DNA from: Flagellimonas sediminis
GTDB taxonomy: Bacteria > Bacteroidota > Bacteroidia > Flavobacteriales > Flavobacteriaceae
NCBI RefSeq assembly: GCF_010500845.1
Contig: NZ_JAAAMI010000006.1
Location: 1-64,000 of the forward strand
Length of the DNA stretch: 64,000 nt
Direction: 5' to 3'
Part shown: positions 19,205 through 28,862 of the stretch, piece after piece
Numbering within the stretch: position 1 is the first letter of the stretch
Layout: every line of letters begins with the position of its first letter
Position numbers and translations under genes: made by a program
Notes under the pieces: generated by a model
What the model saw: the letters and a program-made list of their open reading frames with translations, nothing else
Told to the model about the DNA's origin: nothing
Database searches by the model: none

Positions 19205-20635
19205 ATGGAACTAAGCAAGAAAATAGGGCTGATTCTTGGGCCCATCGCCTTTTTTATTTTAACCAATTTGCCCTTTGAGTTGGTCTCCGCCAAAGGGGAT
19301 CCTGTAATTGCCGTTGCTACTTGGATGTTGATCTGGTGGATCACCGAAGCGGTTTCCATATCGGTAACGGCCCTATTGCCACTCTTGCTACTGCCCATTT
19401 TAAAGATTTTGCCCATTGCAGAGGTAGGCGCCAATTATGGCAGCCCCATCGTGTTCCTGTTCTTCGGCGGCTTTGTGATGGCATTGGCCTTGGAAAAGGT
19501 GAACCTGCACAGACGCATTGCCCTCAATATTATTCGACTCACAGGGACCACGCCTAACAAAGTGGTGCTAGGTTTTATGATTGCCACAGGATCTTTGAGT
19601 ATGTGGATCAGCAACACGGCCAGTACGGTGGTGATGCTGCCCATCGCCCTTTCCGTGATCAATCTTTTGGTGGATGATGCCGATGGTTTTACCAAGAATG
19701 ACCAAAATTTTGCCCTCAGCGTGATGCTCGGCATTGCATTTTCGGCCAATTCAGGAGGAATCGCTACAGTCATCGGCACACCTCCCAATTCCGTTCTCAT
19801 CGGACTTTTGGAGAATGAATACAATACCGAAATCTCCTTTCTAAAATGGATGACGATCGGCTTTCCCTTTGCCGTGATCATGATTGGCATTTGTTATTTG
19901 GTATTGGTAAAATGGATGTTCCCCAACAGGGATCTCAAGTTCAATGCTTCCAAGGATGTGATCCATGCCGAGCTAGAAAAATTAGGCCCTACCTCGGGCA
20001 AGGAAAAAATGGTTTTGGTCATTTTTGGGATAACAGTCTTCCTCTGGATCTTTAGAACCTTGATCAATACCATTTTCCCAAAATTGGGATTGACGGATAC
20101 CATGATCAGTATTTTTGCCGCAATTGCACTTTTTGGCATTCCCTACAATATTAAAAAAGGGGATTTCATCATCGAATGGAAAGATACCTCCCGCCTGGCC
20201 TGGGGTATCTTGATCCTATTTGGTGGTGGATTGGCCCTAGCGGAAGGAATGTCCTCTAGTGGAATTGTGGATATGGTGGCCAACGCCATTGCCGAGAGTC
20301 AGATCAGTGTGTTACTGACTGCAGGGTTACTTATTTTCTTGATGCTTTTTATGACGGAACTGATGAGCAATGTGGCGTTGGTGGCCGTTCTGGCTCCTGT
20401 TGTTGCCGGGATTGCTATTGGTCTGGACATTCCAATTTTGTATTTATTGATTCCGGTGACCATAGCCAGTAGCTGCGCCTTTATGTTACCGATGGCCACA
20501 CCACCCAATGCCATTGTATTTGCCAGTGGGTATGTGAAAATCCCTCAAATGGCACGGGTGGGTTTTATATTGAATCTGATTGCAGTGGTATTGCTGATAT
20601 TGGTCTTCAAGTTTGTGATTCCGCTATTGTTTTAA
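19205..20635 (+). CDS. DASS-family (SLC13) sodium-coupled anion symporter
   Basis: Protein of 476 aa with about 11-12 membrane segments. It carries the two Ser-Asn-Thr-type substrate/sodium motifs of the family (SMWISNTASTVVMLPI at about 137-150, and in the second half FMTELMSNVALVAVLAP and PMATPPNAIVFASGYV), plus GGIATVIGTPPN. DASS carriers import dicarboxylates, citrate or sulfate with sodium; the sequence alone does not decide the substrate, though dicarboxylate is the usual guess. It is probably a single-gene unit, 53 bases after lysS and followed by a hairpin. Confidence 0.9.
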   Translation: MELSKKIGLILGPIAFFILTNLPFELVSAKGDPVIAVATWMLIWWITEAVSISVTALLPLLLLPILKILPIAEVGANYGSPIVFLFFGGFVMALALEKVNLHRRIALNIIRLTGTTPNKVVLGFMIATGSLSMWISNTASTVVMLPIALSVINLLVDDADGFTKNDQNFALSVMLGIAFSANSGGIATVIGTPPNSVLIGLLENEYNTEISFLKWMTIGFPFAVIMIGICYLVLVKWMFPNRDLKFNASKDVIHAELEKLGPTSGKEKMVLVIFGITVFLWIFRTLINTIFPKLGLTDTMISIFAAIALFGIPYNIKKGDFIIEWKDTSRLAWGILILFGGGLALAEGMSSSGIVDMVANAIAESQISVLLTAGLLIFLMLFMTELMSNVALVAVLAPVVAGIAIGLDIPILYLLIPVTIASSCAFMLPMATPPNAIVFASGYVKIPQMARVGFILNLIAVVLLILVFKFVIPLLF

Positions 20636-20641
20636 ATAATA

Positions 20642-20669
20642 AATGGCCCTTCCGGGCGGAAGGGCCATT
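20642..20669. terminator. Hairpin terminator after the DASS gene
   Basis: Perfect 12-bp stem AATGGCCCTTCC / GGAAGGGCCATT with loop GGGC. T-runs are weak on both strands, so termination may depend on the stem. It begins 6 bases after the DASS stop codon. Confidence 0.7.
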
Positions 20670-21016
20670 CACAAACTAACTAACTCAAAAAAATGTAAGA
20701 AACTAACTCAACCTTACTCTACTCAATTTTATATCAAGTGGGCATCTGCCCTTGAATTCATTGATACAAATGTATGACTGAATAAAGTGAAGATTTTTAC
20801 AATTAGCCTTTTGTTAACGATTGATACTTAACACCATAAAAAATATTTTTCAGTGTTTTGGGGTTTATTCTGAAAAACTTGCAGCCACTTCTACAAAAGA
20901 TTGATTTTTTTATCGGGAACTCGTTCTTTTAATGCTTTTACGTACAATATCCTCAGTGGTGTTATTTTTTTGTTAACCCATGTTTATAGGGATTTCATTA
21001 ACATAGCCACCAAACA
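20670..21016. other. Gene-free AT-rich spacer with CTAACTAACTCAAAA motif
   Basis: No credible coding frame on either strand. It opens with ACAAACTAACTAACTCAAAA (20671-20690) followed by another AACTAACTCAA (20700-20711). The 15-mer CTAACTAACTCAAAA occurs again at 21046-21060 after another hairpin, and a shorter form (complement GAGTTAGTT) lies before the hairpin at 34762. The rest is T-rich with no clear promoter; a small RNA cannot be excluded. Confidence 0.4.
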
Positions 21017-21040
21017 AAAAGCCCTCTTGTGAGGGCTTTT
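21017..21040 (-). terminator. Terminator of the repeat-protein gene
   Basis: AAAAGCCCTC / GAGGGCTTTT with loop TTGT; on the minus strand it ends in a T run (TTTTTG). It lies about 50 bases 3' of the minus-strand repeat-protein gene. Confidence 0.8.
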
Positions 21041-21087
21041 CATAGCTAACTAACTCAAAAATTTTGTAAAATGAAAACTAAAACATC

Positions 21088-21822
21088 TTACCAGATTGCC
21101 CCGGCATAGGGGTCAAAACTTTCTGGGAGATACACTGAGGTATCAAAACCCAAATCAATTTTTTCATCCTCTTCCATGTAGTTGATGGATCCGATCGCCA
21201 CTACGTTGGTGTAGGGATCAAAGTTGGCAGGTAGCATATATTCGCTATCGATACCCAATTCCAATTCCACTTCATCATCCTCTATATAGGTAAAGGATTC
21301 AAGATCTACATAAACCTCGTAAGGAGAGAAACCTTCAGGCAGATAATCCCTTGTATTGAATCCAAGATCCATATCCTCATCCTCAATATAGTTGATCGAG
21401 CTCACGCTCACTACATCGGTATAGGCGTCAAAATCCGCAGGTAAATACTTTTGGGTGTCAAAACCTAGGCTGGGTTCTACTTCGTTTTCAAGGTATATGA
21501 TAGAATTCAGATCAAAATAGTTTTTATAGGGGTTGAAACCTTCCGGTAAATAATCAGAGGTATCAAAACCAAGATCGACTTCCATATCGTCCTCTATATA
21601 TACTATTTCATTCAAATCCAACTCATACGACCAATCTGATATGTTACTCAGATCTAAAGTTGATCCACTACCCTCTGCATTGATGTTCAATGCAGTATAA
21701 CTGTTTTCCAATGTGCCCTGACTATCAGTTTTGGACTGATGCGTAACGGCGTTCTGCTGTTCGTTTGCTATGGCGGCACTACTTATAAGAACACATCCAT
21801 AGACCATTAATAACTTGTTCAT
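21088..21822 (-). CDS. Secreted acidic protein of five ~36-aa repeats, function unknown
   Basis: Protein of 244 aa with a signal peptide (MNKLLMVYGCVLISSAAIA), a Ser/Thr-rich linker to about residue 62, then five tandem repeats of about 35-36 residues ending at the C-terminus. The repeat pattern is I-x-YIEDD, a short acidic stretch, LGFDTxxYLP, GF-x-PY. Repeats 1 and 3 share EGFxPYxxY, repeats 2 and 4 share (D/N)FDxYTxVV, so an ancestral pair was probably duplicated. The protein is strongly acidic with regularly spaced Asp/Glu, suggesting metal (calcium) or polymer binding, but I know no characterised relative. It has its own terminator and no clear operon partner. Confidence 0.75.
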   Translation of the reverse strand: MNKLLMVYGCVLISSAAIANEQQNAVTHQSKTDSQGTLENSYTALNINAEGSGSTLDLSNISDWSYELDLNEIVYIEDDMEVDLGFDTSDYLPEGFNPYKNYFDLNSIIYLENEVEPSLGFDTQKYLPADFDAYTDVVSVSSINYIEDEDMDLGFNTRDYLPEGFSPYEVYVDLESFTYIEDDEVELELGIDSEYMLPANFDPYTNVVAIGSINYMEEDEKIDLGFDTSVYLPESFDPYAGAIW

Positions 21823-22087
21823 TTTTTGATTGAATTTTTTGATTGATGTTATGCTTATAAGACTATACGGATTTTAAATTGTTACACCAATTATGATTTT
21901 TTTACGAAAATCCGATGTCGCTTAAGCCCAGTAATACAGGGCGTTTCAGCCGAAACTATCAGTAAAACGCAGGACTCCGAAAGATTCGTATATCAGGTGA
22001 AAAAAATGTGCGTTAATATTTATTTAACAGTAACTTTTAATGATTTTTAGGTTCTTTGGTAGCTTTAGTTATCCAAACTGACTTATA

Positions 22088-24586
22088 ATGATCAAAAAAA
22101 ATCTACCTAAACTAATCGTATTGTTCCTATTATTGGGTTTCTACCAACCAGCGGAGGCCCAACTTTTCAAAAAGAAGAAAAAAGCAACCGAGGAAAAAAA
22201 GGAGTCGAAGCCCAAACCTGGTGAGGTCCAACCTTATGATAAGGTCATCACCAAGGACGCCAAAACCGATGCCGGACTTTTTAGCGTGCACACGGTTGAC
22301 GACAAGTATTACTATGAAATTCCTGATTCCCTTTTCAACAGGGAAATGTTGATGGTAAGCCGAATCTCCAAAACCGCTACGGGTATTGGTTTTGGTGGTG
22401 GCAAGATCAACACCCAAGTGCTCCGCTGGGAGAAAAAACCTAAACAGGTATTGCTTCGGGTAGCCTCCTATGAAAATGTGGCCGCCGATTCGCTTCCCAT
22501 CCATGAGGCAGTGGTCAACTCCAACTTTGAACCCGTGCTGTATGCTTTCGAAATCAAGGCCTTCAACAAAAAGGACAGTCTTAACCCTGCTACCGTAATC
22601 GAGGTGGACCCCATGTTCACCAAAGATGTGAATGCCCTTGGCCTGCCCGAAGACATTCGCAAAAGATATAAGGTTACCCGCTTGGACGGCGACCGTAGTT
22701 ATATCGAATCCGTAAAAAGTTATCCGCTCAACATTGAGGCGCGTCACGTAAAGACCTATATCTCCAACGATCCTCCCAGCAATGAAAGTTTGGGTTCCAT
22801 TTCATTGGAAATCAACAATTCCATGATCTTGCTGCCCAAAGAACCTATGAAGCGCCGTTATTTTGACGAACGCGTAGGATGGTTTGCCAGAGGTCAAGTA
22901 GATTATGGTCTGGATGCCCAAGAAAGTAAAACAGTAACGTATTTGGACCGATGGAGATTGGAAGTAAAGGACGAGGACATTGAAAAATTCAAGGCCGGCG
23001 AACTGGTGGAACCTAAAAAACCCATCATATATTATGTAGACCGTGCCACTCCAAAAGAGTGGGTACCTTTTATTAAACAAGGTATTGAAGATTGGCAAGT
23101 TGCCTTTGAGGCAGCTGGTTTTAAAAATGCCATTTTGGCAAAAGACCCTCCATCCCCTGAAGAAGACCCAGAATGGTCTCCTGAAGATGTGCGTTATTCC
23201 GTAGTACGTTATTTGGCTTCTCCCATTCCAAATGCCAACGGCCCTCACGTGAGCGATCCGCGTAGTGGTGAAATTTTGGAATCAGACATCAACTGGTACC
23301 ACAACGTAATGAGCTTGCTACGTGGATGGTATTTTGTACAGACTGCAGCCATTAATCCCGAAGCCCAAAAAACCCAGTTCAAAGAAGAAATCATGGGTCG
23401 TTTGATTCGTTTTGTGTCTTCCCACGAAGTGGGCCACACTTTGGGTTTGCCCCACAACATGGGAAGTAGCCCGGCCTATCCAGTGGATTCGTTGCGTTCC
23501 GCAAGTTTCACTCAAAAATATGGTACAGCGCCTTCCATCATGGATTATGCCCGTTTCAACTATGTGGCCCAACCAGTGGACGAGGGTGTTGCCTTGATGC
23601 CGAACATCGGTGTGTATGACAAGTATGCCATCAATTGGGGATACCGTCCTATTTTGGATAAGACCGCCAAAGAAGAAAAGCCCATTTTGAACAGTTGGAT
23701 CACAGAACATGCCGATGACCCTATGTACCGATTCGGACACCAACAAGTGGGCGACATCCACGATCCAAGCTCGCAAACCGAAGATTTAGGGGATGACGCA
23801 GTAAAAGCAAGTTTATATGGTATTGCAAACCTAAAACGTATTGTTCCCAAATTAATGGATTGGACCACCGAACCTGGTCAAAACTATGACGATTTGGAAA
23901 CCATGTACGGACATGTTGTTTCCCAATTTGCAAGATACATGGGCCACGTGGCCAACAACATAGGCGGTGTTTACGAATACCATAAAACTGCAGATCAAGA
24001 AGGTGCCGTGTACACCCATGTCAGCAAGGAACACCAAAAAGACTGTATGGACTTCTTGCAGGAACAGTTATTTTCCACTCCCGAATGGTTGATTGACCAG
24101 AACATCTTCAACAAAATTCAATACTCTGGTTCTGTAGAACGCATTCGTGCGTTGCAAGAGCGTTACCTGAACACCATGTTACAAATGGGCAAATTGGCCA
24201 GGGTCATTGAAAACGAAACCATCAATGGCAACCAAGCTTATGGTTTGTTGGAAATGATGCGAGACCTTCGTAGAGGAATTTGGTCCGAAACCCGCAGTGG
24301 CAAATCCATCGACACCTACAGAAGAAATCTTCAAAAAGCACATATTGACCGTTTGGGTTATTTGATGACCGCCGAAGATGAAGCAAAACTTTCGGATTTT
24401 GGTGGATACCGCAAGTCCACCCCTGTAAATGGCAGCCAGTCCGATATCCGCTCGGTGGCAAGGGCGGAACTCAATAATTTGAAAGGGGATATCCGATCTG
24501 GACTGTCCCGAATTTCCGATCCGATGAGCCGTTACCACCTTCAGGATGCACTGGAGCGCATCGACCTAATCTTGGATCCCAAATAG
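22088..24586 (+). CDS. Exported zinc-dependent metalloprotease (DUF5117/DUF4953 type)
   Basis: Protein of 832 aa with a signal peptide ending ...YQPAEAQ, then a Lys-rich stretch (FKKKKKATEEKKESKPK). An N-terminal domain (about 45-235) contains IPDSLFNREMLMVSRISKTATGIGFGGGKINTQVLRWE, typical of DUF5117. The metzincin-like zinc site HEVGHTLGLPHN spans H446-H456 (H446, E447, H450, H456), and SIMDYARFNY provides the Met-turn. The C-terminal part includes RALQERYLNTMLQMGKLARV. These enzymes are secreted or periplasmic and their substrates are not known. It ends in a strong terminator. Confidence 0.92.
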   Translation: MIKKNLPKLIVLFLLLGFYQPAEAQLFKKKKKATEEKKESKPKPGEVQPYDKVITKDAKTDAGLFSVHTVDDKYYYEIPDSLFNREMLMVSRISKTATGIGFGGGKINTQVLRWEKKPKQVLLRVASYENVAADSLPIHEAVVNSNFEPVLYAFEIKAFNKKDSLNPATVIEVDPMFTKDVNALGLPEDIRKRYKVTRLDGDRSYIESVKSYPLNIEARHVKTYISNDPPSNESLGSISLEINNSMILLPKEPMKRRYFDERVGWFARGQVDYGLDAQESKTVTYLDRWRLEVKDEDIEKFKAGELVEPKKPIIYYVDRATPKEWVPFIKQGIEDWQVAFEAAGFKNAILAKDPPSPEEDPEWSPEDVRYSVVRYLASPIPNANGPHVSDPRSGEILESDINWYHNVMSLLRGWYFVQTAAINPEAQKTQFKEEIMGRLIRFVSSHEVGHTLGLPHNMGSSPAYPVDSLRSASFTQKYGTAPSIMDYARFNYVAQPVDEGVALMPNIGVYDKYAINWGYRPILDKTAKEEKPILNSWITEHADDPMYRFGHQQVGDIHDPSSQTEDLGDDAVKASLYGIANLKRIVPKLMDWTTEPGQNYDDLETMYGHVVSQFARYMGHVANNIGGVYEYHKTADQEGAVYTHVSKEHQKDCMDFLQEQLFSTPEWLIDQNIFNKIQYSGSVERIRALQERYLNTMLQMGKLARVIENETINGNQAYGLLEMMRDLRRGIWSETRSGKSIDTYRRNLQKAHIDRLGYLMTAEDEAKLSDFGGYRKSTPVNGSQSDIRSVARAELNNLKGDIRSGLSRISDPMSRYHLQDALERIDLILDPK

Positions 24587-24613
24587 GAATATTTTTATAG
24601 GAATTTATACCTG

Positions 24614-24655
24614 CAAGGTGTAGCCAAAGTATCATAGGCTACACCTTGTTTTTTT
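24614..24655 (+). terminator. Terminator of the metalloprotease gene
   Basis: 12-bp perfect stem CAAGGTGTAGCC (24614-24625) / GGCTACACCTTG (24637-24648) followed by seven T. Confidence 0.93.
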
Positions 24656-24746
24656 GCCCTTTCACATCTTAATAGGGTCATTTCGCAACATATCATGGCG
24701 ATTGAAATATGGTTTGATTATCTTAGTTATCCCAAATCTCAACATC

Positions 24747-24935
24747 ATGACCTACAAAATCAAGAGTCTACTCTATTTCTCCTGTTTTATGCTGGCATCC
24801 TTGGCCTATTATTTGGTAGACCAGCACGATGAATTCCAAGAACAAATGGCAAACAAATCCTATGTGGAAGCCGACTTTCACGATGCCGATACCCTGGATG
24901 AACCCAAAGAGGACCAAGAGGAACTACAACCGTAA
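24747..24935 (+). CDS. Small single-pass membrane or secreted protein, unknown
   Basis: A 62-aa frame from the ATG at 24747 (MTYKIKSLLYFSCFMLASLA). One hydrophobic segment at the N-terminus acts as a membrane anchor or signal; the rest is acidic (DQHDEFQEQMANKSYVEADF, then DADTLDEPKEDQEE). No family recognised. It is supported by the good hydrophobic leader and its position between two terminated units, with no better frame overlapping; still, it could be spurious. Confidence 0.45.
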   Translation: MTYKIKSLLYFSCFMLASLAYYLVDQHDEFQEQMANKSYVEADFHDADTLDEPKEDQEELQP

Positions 24936-25043
24936 ACCCTCCCAAAAACCTTTACTGTTAAAAGCTTCACAATTGTAGCTTGAATGATTAAACCAATGGG
25001 CAAAGCCTATGTCAAAGGTTCATATCATTTAAAATTTAAGCAT

Positions 25044-25490
25044 ATGAAACGATTGGCAGTAGTATTGGTTATGCTCACCACTCTTGGTGTTATGGCCCAA
25101 AAAAATGATGGTCTAAGAATGCCGAAAGACCTCAGAATGGATATGACGGCCGAAGAAATGGCCACATTGAAGACCAAACACATGGCATTAGCCCTTGATT
25201 TGACCAAAGCGCAGCAAGACAAGGTAATGAGGTTGAATTTGGAGGAAGCCAAACTTAGAAAGGCCAAGTGGGATGAAATGCAGGCATTGAGAGAAAGTGG
25301 TGAATGGAAAAAACCCACACCAGAGGAAAAATTTGAAAGGGAAAATGACAGATTGGACCAACAAATTGCTTTCCAAGCCAAAATGAAGGAAGTATTGAAC
25401 GAAGATCAATACCAATCTTGGAAAGACATGAGAAAACACAAAGCCAGGCATGGCGGCAAAAAAATGCAGGAGAGAGGGAGAAGAGGATAG
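25044..25490 (+). CDS. Spy/CpxP-like periplasmic protein
   Basis: Protein of 148 aa from the ATG at 25044, where a signal peptide begins (MKRLAVVLVMLTTLGVMAQ); the frame extends further 5' without signal features. The mature protein is nearly all helical and charged, with DMTAEEMATLKTKHMALALDLTKAQQDKV and EVLNEDQYQSWKDMRKHK, the LTxxQ-like pattern of the Spy/CpxP superfamily. Related proteins act as ATP-independent periplasmic chaperones or stress sensors. It ends in a terminator. Confidence 0.7.
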   Translation: MKRLAVVLVMLTTLGVMAQKNDGLRMPKDLRMDMTAEEMATLKTKHMALALDLTKAQQDKVMRLNLEEAKLRKAKWDEMQALRESGEWKKPTPEEKFERENDRLDQQIAFQAKMKEVLNEDQYQSWKDMRKHKARHGGKKMQERGRRG

Positions 25491-25512
25491 TGTTTTTTGT
25501 TGATTTTAAGGA

Positions 25513-25540
25513 GCCGCGCCTGCCATGGACGCGGCTTCTT
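25513..25540 (+). terminator. Terminator between Spy-like and GH3 genes
   Basis: Stem AGCCGCG (25513-25519) / CGCGGCT (25530-25536) followed by TCTTTAATTTT. It lies between convergent genes and could serve both. Confidence 0.75.
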
Positions 25541-25557
25541 TAATTTTATCGTATTTG

Positions 25558-27861
25558 CTATTTGTAGTTCTTCACCCGATCATCATTGATTACACCTCCC
25601 CAGTTGAGTCCAAACGCAAAATCGTAGGCATTGCTCTCAGCGTCGATATAAGGTTCCATATCCCGTGGTACATCTTCAAACTGAAGTTCAACGGTTTTCA
25701 TATCCGCAGGCATTTGAAATGGCAACAAAGCCGAAGGTTCAACCTTGCCAGATACCAAATCCATCAACGCTTGGTCCTGAACGCCCATTTGCACCAAAAT
25801 AGCAGAAGCATAAGGTTCGATTTCGGCAAAAACCATAGGTTTGGAAACCCTGACCAAAACCACAACGGGTTTATCGCCCATTATCTTTTTGGTATCCTTT
25901 ACCAAATCCAGATCGGTGGTATTGGAGGCTAAAAAAGATTTTTCTTTATAGGTTCGGTTGGTAAAATCTTCCATTGGACTACCACCGGCCAAACTGCTGT
26001 CCCTGGCATAGGTTGCAGTGTACGGACCATATTGTAAACTAATGGGAACATAGCCATTTCCTCCTTTTTCATTATCGGAAACTTCATAACCAACTCCCCC
26101 ATTCGGGTTTTCAATTCCAACTAGGGCAAAATCCGCTGCGGAAGGATCCTCCACAACATCATAATATTTGATGATCACATCCATATTGAAAGGAACTTCA
26201 TTACGCTCCGGAGTCGCTATCCCGAACCAATTTTTACTGGAGGCAACAAAGCGTTGTGGCACGTAAACCTTTTTCTTTTCTTTCATAGGCAATACATTGC
26301 CTTGGTTTTTCAACATGACCACGGAACGCAATTGTGCTTGGTATCCCGCAGCCATAAATTCAGGTTTGCCAACGGTTGCTTCGGTGGCCGCTACATCCAA
26401 ATACGGATTTTCAAAAAGGTTGGTCCTGAAGATATTTTTAAGCAATCGCACTGCGGACACTTCAAAGCGTTTGCGCATATATTCCTCACCATGTTCCTTC
26501 ACTCCCATTTGGTAGGCCTCGATCACAGGATCCATATCATTGTTTCCTCCAAATTGGTCGCATCCAGCTTCAATAATCTTGTAATGTCTTTCAGCGACAC
26601 TTAAATGCTCCACACCCCATGGTTTTCCTTCAAATACATAAACGGAGCTTACATCTCGGGTAATGCCCCAATCGGTGCACACCACTCCATCATACCCATA
26701 CTTGTCACGTAATAAATTGGTGATCAAATATTTGTTATAAGAATTTCCAACATTTTCACCATTAACAGTATCCCTGTTGGTTGAAATGGTATAATACGGC
26801 ATCACCGCGGAAGCCATTCCCGTAGCACCTTTCAGTTTAAAGGCACCTTCAGTGAAGGGTTTAAGATGGTCCTTCAAATTATTTCCCGGATAAACGGCGT
26901 AGGCTCCATAGCCAAAATGGGCATCTCGTCCACCTTCCTCAGGACCGCCCCCTGGCCAGTGCTTTACCATGGCATTCACACTTTGATAGCCCCAACCTCC
27001 ATCATCGGAAGATTGAAATCCATCCACATAGGCCCTTGCCATATCGGTGGCCAATTTGGGGTCTTCGCCCATAGTGCCATCAAAACGGGACCAACGGGGT
27101 TCCGTGGCCAGATCAATTTGGGGTGAAAGTGCCGTGGCAATACCCAGAGCACGATATTCTTTGGATGCTATCTCCCCAAACTGTTGCATAAGGGCTGGAT
27201 CAAAACTAGCAGCTATACCCAAACTGCTTGGCCACATGGAAATACGCCCTCCCGCTCCAGCATTGAATTCGGCATAAGAATCGCTGCCATGCCTAGGGTC
27301 GGAACTGGTATTCACGGGTATTCCCATCCCGATACCTTCCACAAAAGCTTGGGCATTGTTGTTCCATTGGGCGGCAACACCTGGGGTCTGTACACTGGTA
27401 ATCAGCACATGTCTAAGGTTGTCATCCTTTAAAAATATCTTTTGGGCATCGGAAAGGTCACTGGCTTTGGCCCCGCTTTCTTCAAAAGGTTTACCGTTAT
27501 AGGTCACTGGACCAAAAAAACGGTTACCACCACCAGGAATGGATTGGTGGGCACTGTACAGCATAAGTCCTGCAATCTGCTCCACGCTCATTTTGGAAGC
27601 TAGGTCGGCTGCCCTTTCCTCTACGGAAAGCCTCCAATCCTCATAGGGATCCAAAGTGCCATTTTTGTTTAGGTCCTTAAAGGCCAATCGGTCCACGGTC
27701 AAAATTTGGATTCCCGATTCAGGGGCATAACCAAGAGTTGCGCCATCTGTATTTTCAACCAATTTATAGCCCTCTTTTTCGGCTTCCTTCCATTTAGGCC
27801 CACAGGCTACCACTAAAAATGGCAAGACAGTGACCAAGAGGTGCTTTTTTACATTTTTCAT
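25558..27861 (-). CDS. Glycoside hydrolase family 3 lipoprotein
   Basis: Protein of 767 aa with a lipoprotein signal peptide (LPFLVVAC, C20). A calcium-binding-like DLNKNGTLDPYEDW (about 63-76) precedes the GH3 (alpha/beta)8 barrel, with KHWPGGGPEEGGRDAH (about 300-315, substrate-binding Lys-His) and the nucleophile region YGYDGVVCTDWG (D397 where the family has S-D-W). The C-terminal GH3 alpha/beta sandwich follows (VVMLKNQGNVLPM). GH3 enzymes release glucose, xylose or N-acetylglucosamine from the non-reducing end; the substrate is not decided by sequence. It has no adjacent SusC/D genes. Confidence 0.9.
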   Translation of the reverse strand: MKNVKKHLLVTVLPFLVVACGPKWKEAEKEGYKLVENTDGATLGYAPESGIQILTVDRLAFKDLNKNGTLDPYEDWRLSVEERAADLASKMSVEQIAGLMLYSAHQSIPGGGNRFFGPVTYNGKPFEESGAKASDLSDAQKIFLKDDNLRHVLITSVQTPGVAAQWNNNAQAFVEGIGMGIPVNTSSDPRHGSDSYAEFNAGAGGRISMWPSSLGIAASFDPALMQQFGEIASKEYRALGIATALSPQIDLATEPRWSRFDGTMGEDPKLATDMARAYVDGFQSSDDGGWGYQSVNAMVKHWPGGGPEEGGRDAHFGYGAYAVYPGNNLKDHLKPFTEGAFKLKGATGMASAVMPYYTISTNRDTVNGENVGNSYNKYLITNLLRDKYGYDGVVCTDWGITRDVSSVYVFEGKPWGVEHLSVAERHYKIIEAGCDQFGGNNDMDPVIEAYQMGVKEHGEEYMRKRFEVSAVRLLKNIFRTNLFENPYLDVAATEATVGKPEFMAAGYQAQLRSVVMLKNQGNVLPMKEKKKVYVPQRFVASSKNWFGIATPERNEVPFNMDVIIKYYDVVEDPSAADFALVGIENPNGGVGYEVSDNEKGGNGYVPISLQYGPYTATYARDSSLAGGSPMEDFTNRTYKEKSFLASNTTDLDLVKDTKKIMGDKPVVVLVRVSKPMVFAEIEPYASAILVQMGVQDQALMDLVSGKVEPSALLPFQMPADMKTVELQFEDVPRDMEPYIDAESNAYDFAFGLNWGGVINDDRVKNYK

Positions 27862-28015
27862 GCTAAAGTTTGTTAGTTATTCGTAGTTGAGAATTTAATC
27901 CATTGAATTTACGGAATGATGGCCGAGTATGGAAATCCTTTTTACCAATTTGTGGCGTATATAACATAACCATCCTGAGAACTGCCTTTATCATAATCCT
28001 TTAAATCCAAATAAG

Positions 28016-28837
28016 ATGAAAGCACGTTTCTTGATTACCGTTATAGCCACCATTTTTGTACTGACCACTAATTTCGCACAGGAAAAAATGCATTGCCCGC
28101 CATCGAAATGTGAATTTCAACCAGGCGATCAGGTGTATGCCTTTGGACATAAGATCAAACTGAGGAGCGAACCCAATACCACCTCACCAGCCTTGGAGGA
28201 ACTAAAAATTGGGGAATGGGTCAAAATCCTTGAAAAAACACCGTTCTCATGGCCTTATAAAGGTTTCGACTCCCCGTTTTACAAAGTAAAATACAATGGC
28301 ATGACGGGCTATATCCTTGGAGGATTGCTCTCCGTGGAGCGAAAGACTGTGGCTGGACAAAATTATTTTTTTACTTATTCACGTGAAGGAGAGTCCACTT
28401 TTTTGAACATCAGGACCGTGGTACATGGTTCGTATATGGAAAAGAAAGTACCTCTCCGAAACCCTCATTTTTCCATCAACACTTTGGGAAATAAGGGTGT
28501 TCCCAATCTGGATGGTATCCTATATGTGGATTACCATGCAAATGCATCCAACCTTGATGATGGGGGCATCTATTTGTTCCTCAACCATTTCAATCTATGT
28601 GATGCCGTTGCCATTTCCCAGATTGTGGACCAAGGTTCGTCCAACTATCTTTCAGAGCGATTGATCTTTCCCGATGATGCGGACGGAATCCCCAATAAAG
28701 TGCTGTACAAAATGGAAAAAGGCCAAAACCTGGACTTGGTTACCGAATGGCGGCAAACCTCCATGGAATCGCGTATCCTGACCTGGGTAGATGGAACCCT
28801 TTCCCCAAATATTAGGGAAAAAGGATGGCAACCATAG
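28016..28837 (+). CDS. Exported SH3-domain protein
   Basis: Protein of 273 aa with a signal peptide (FLITVIATIFVLTTNFAQ). A bacterial SH3 domain occupies about residues 40-105: GDQVYAFGHKIKLRSEPNTTSP, ALEELKIGEWVKILEKT, and YKVKYNGMTGYILGGLL. The C-terminal ~160 residues are beta-rich and do not match a family I recognise. SH3b domains usually bind peptidoglycan. The function is unknown. There are no obvious operon partners; the SatD unit begins after its own operator region. Confidence 0.65.
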   Translation: MKARFLITVIATIFVLTTNFAQEKMHCPPSKCEFQPGDQVYAFGHKIKLRSEPNTTSPALEELKIGEWVKILEKTPFSWPYKGFDSPFYKVKYNGMTGYILGGLLSVERKTVAGQNYFFTYSREGESTFLNIRTVVHGSYMEKKVPLRNPHFSINTLGNKGVPNLDGILYVDYHANASNLDDGGIYLFLNHFNLCDAVAISQIVDQGSSNYLSERLIFPDDADGIPNKVLYKMEKGQNLDLVTEWRQTSMESRILTWVDGTLSPNIREKGWQP

Positions 28838-28862
28838 GATTTGGTCAATAATTCCTTTATTT

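Noticed and set aside
22130..22747. 205-codon minus-strand frame inside the metalloprotease gene
   Set aside because: It is antisense to a clear protease gene whose protein has catalytic motifs.
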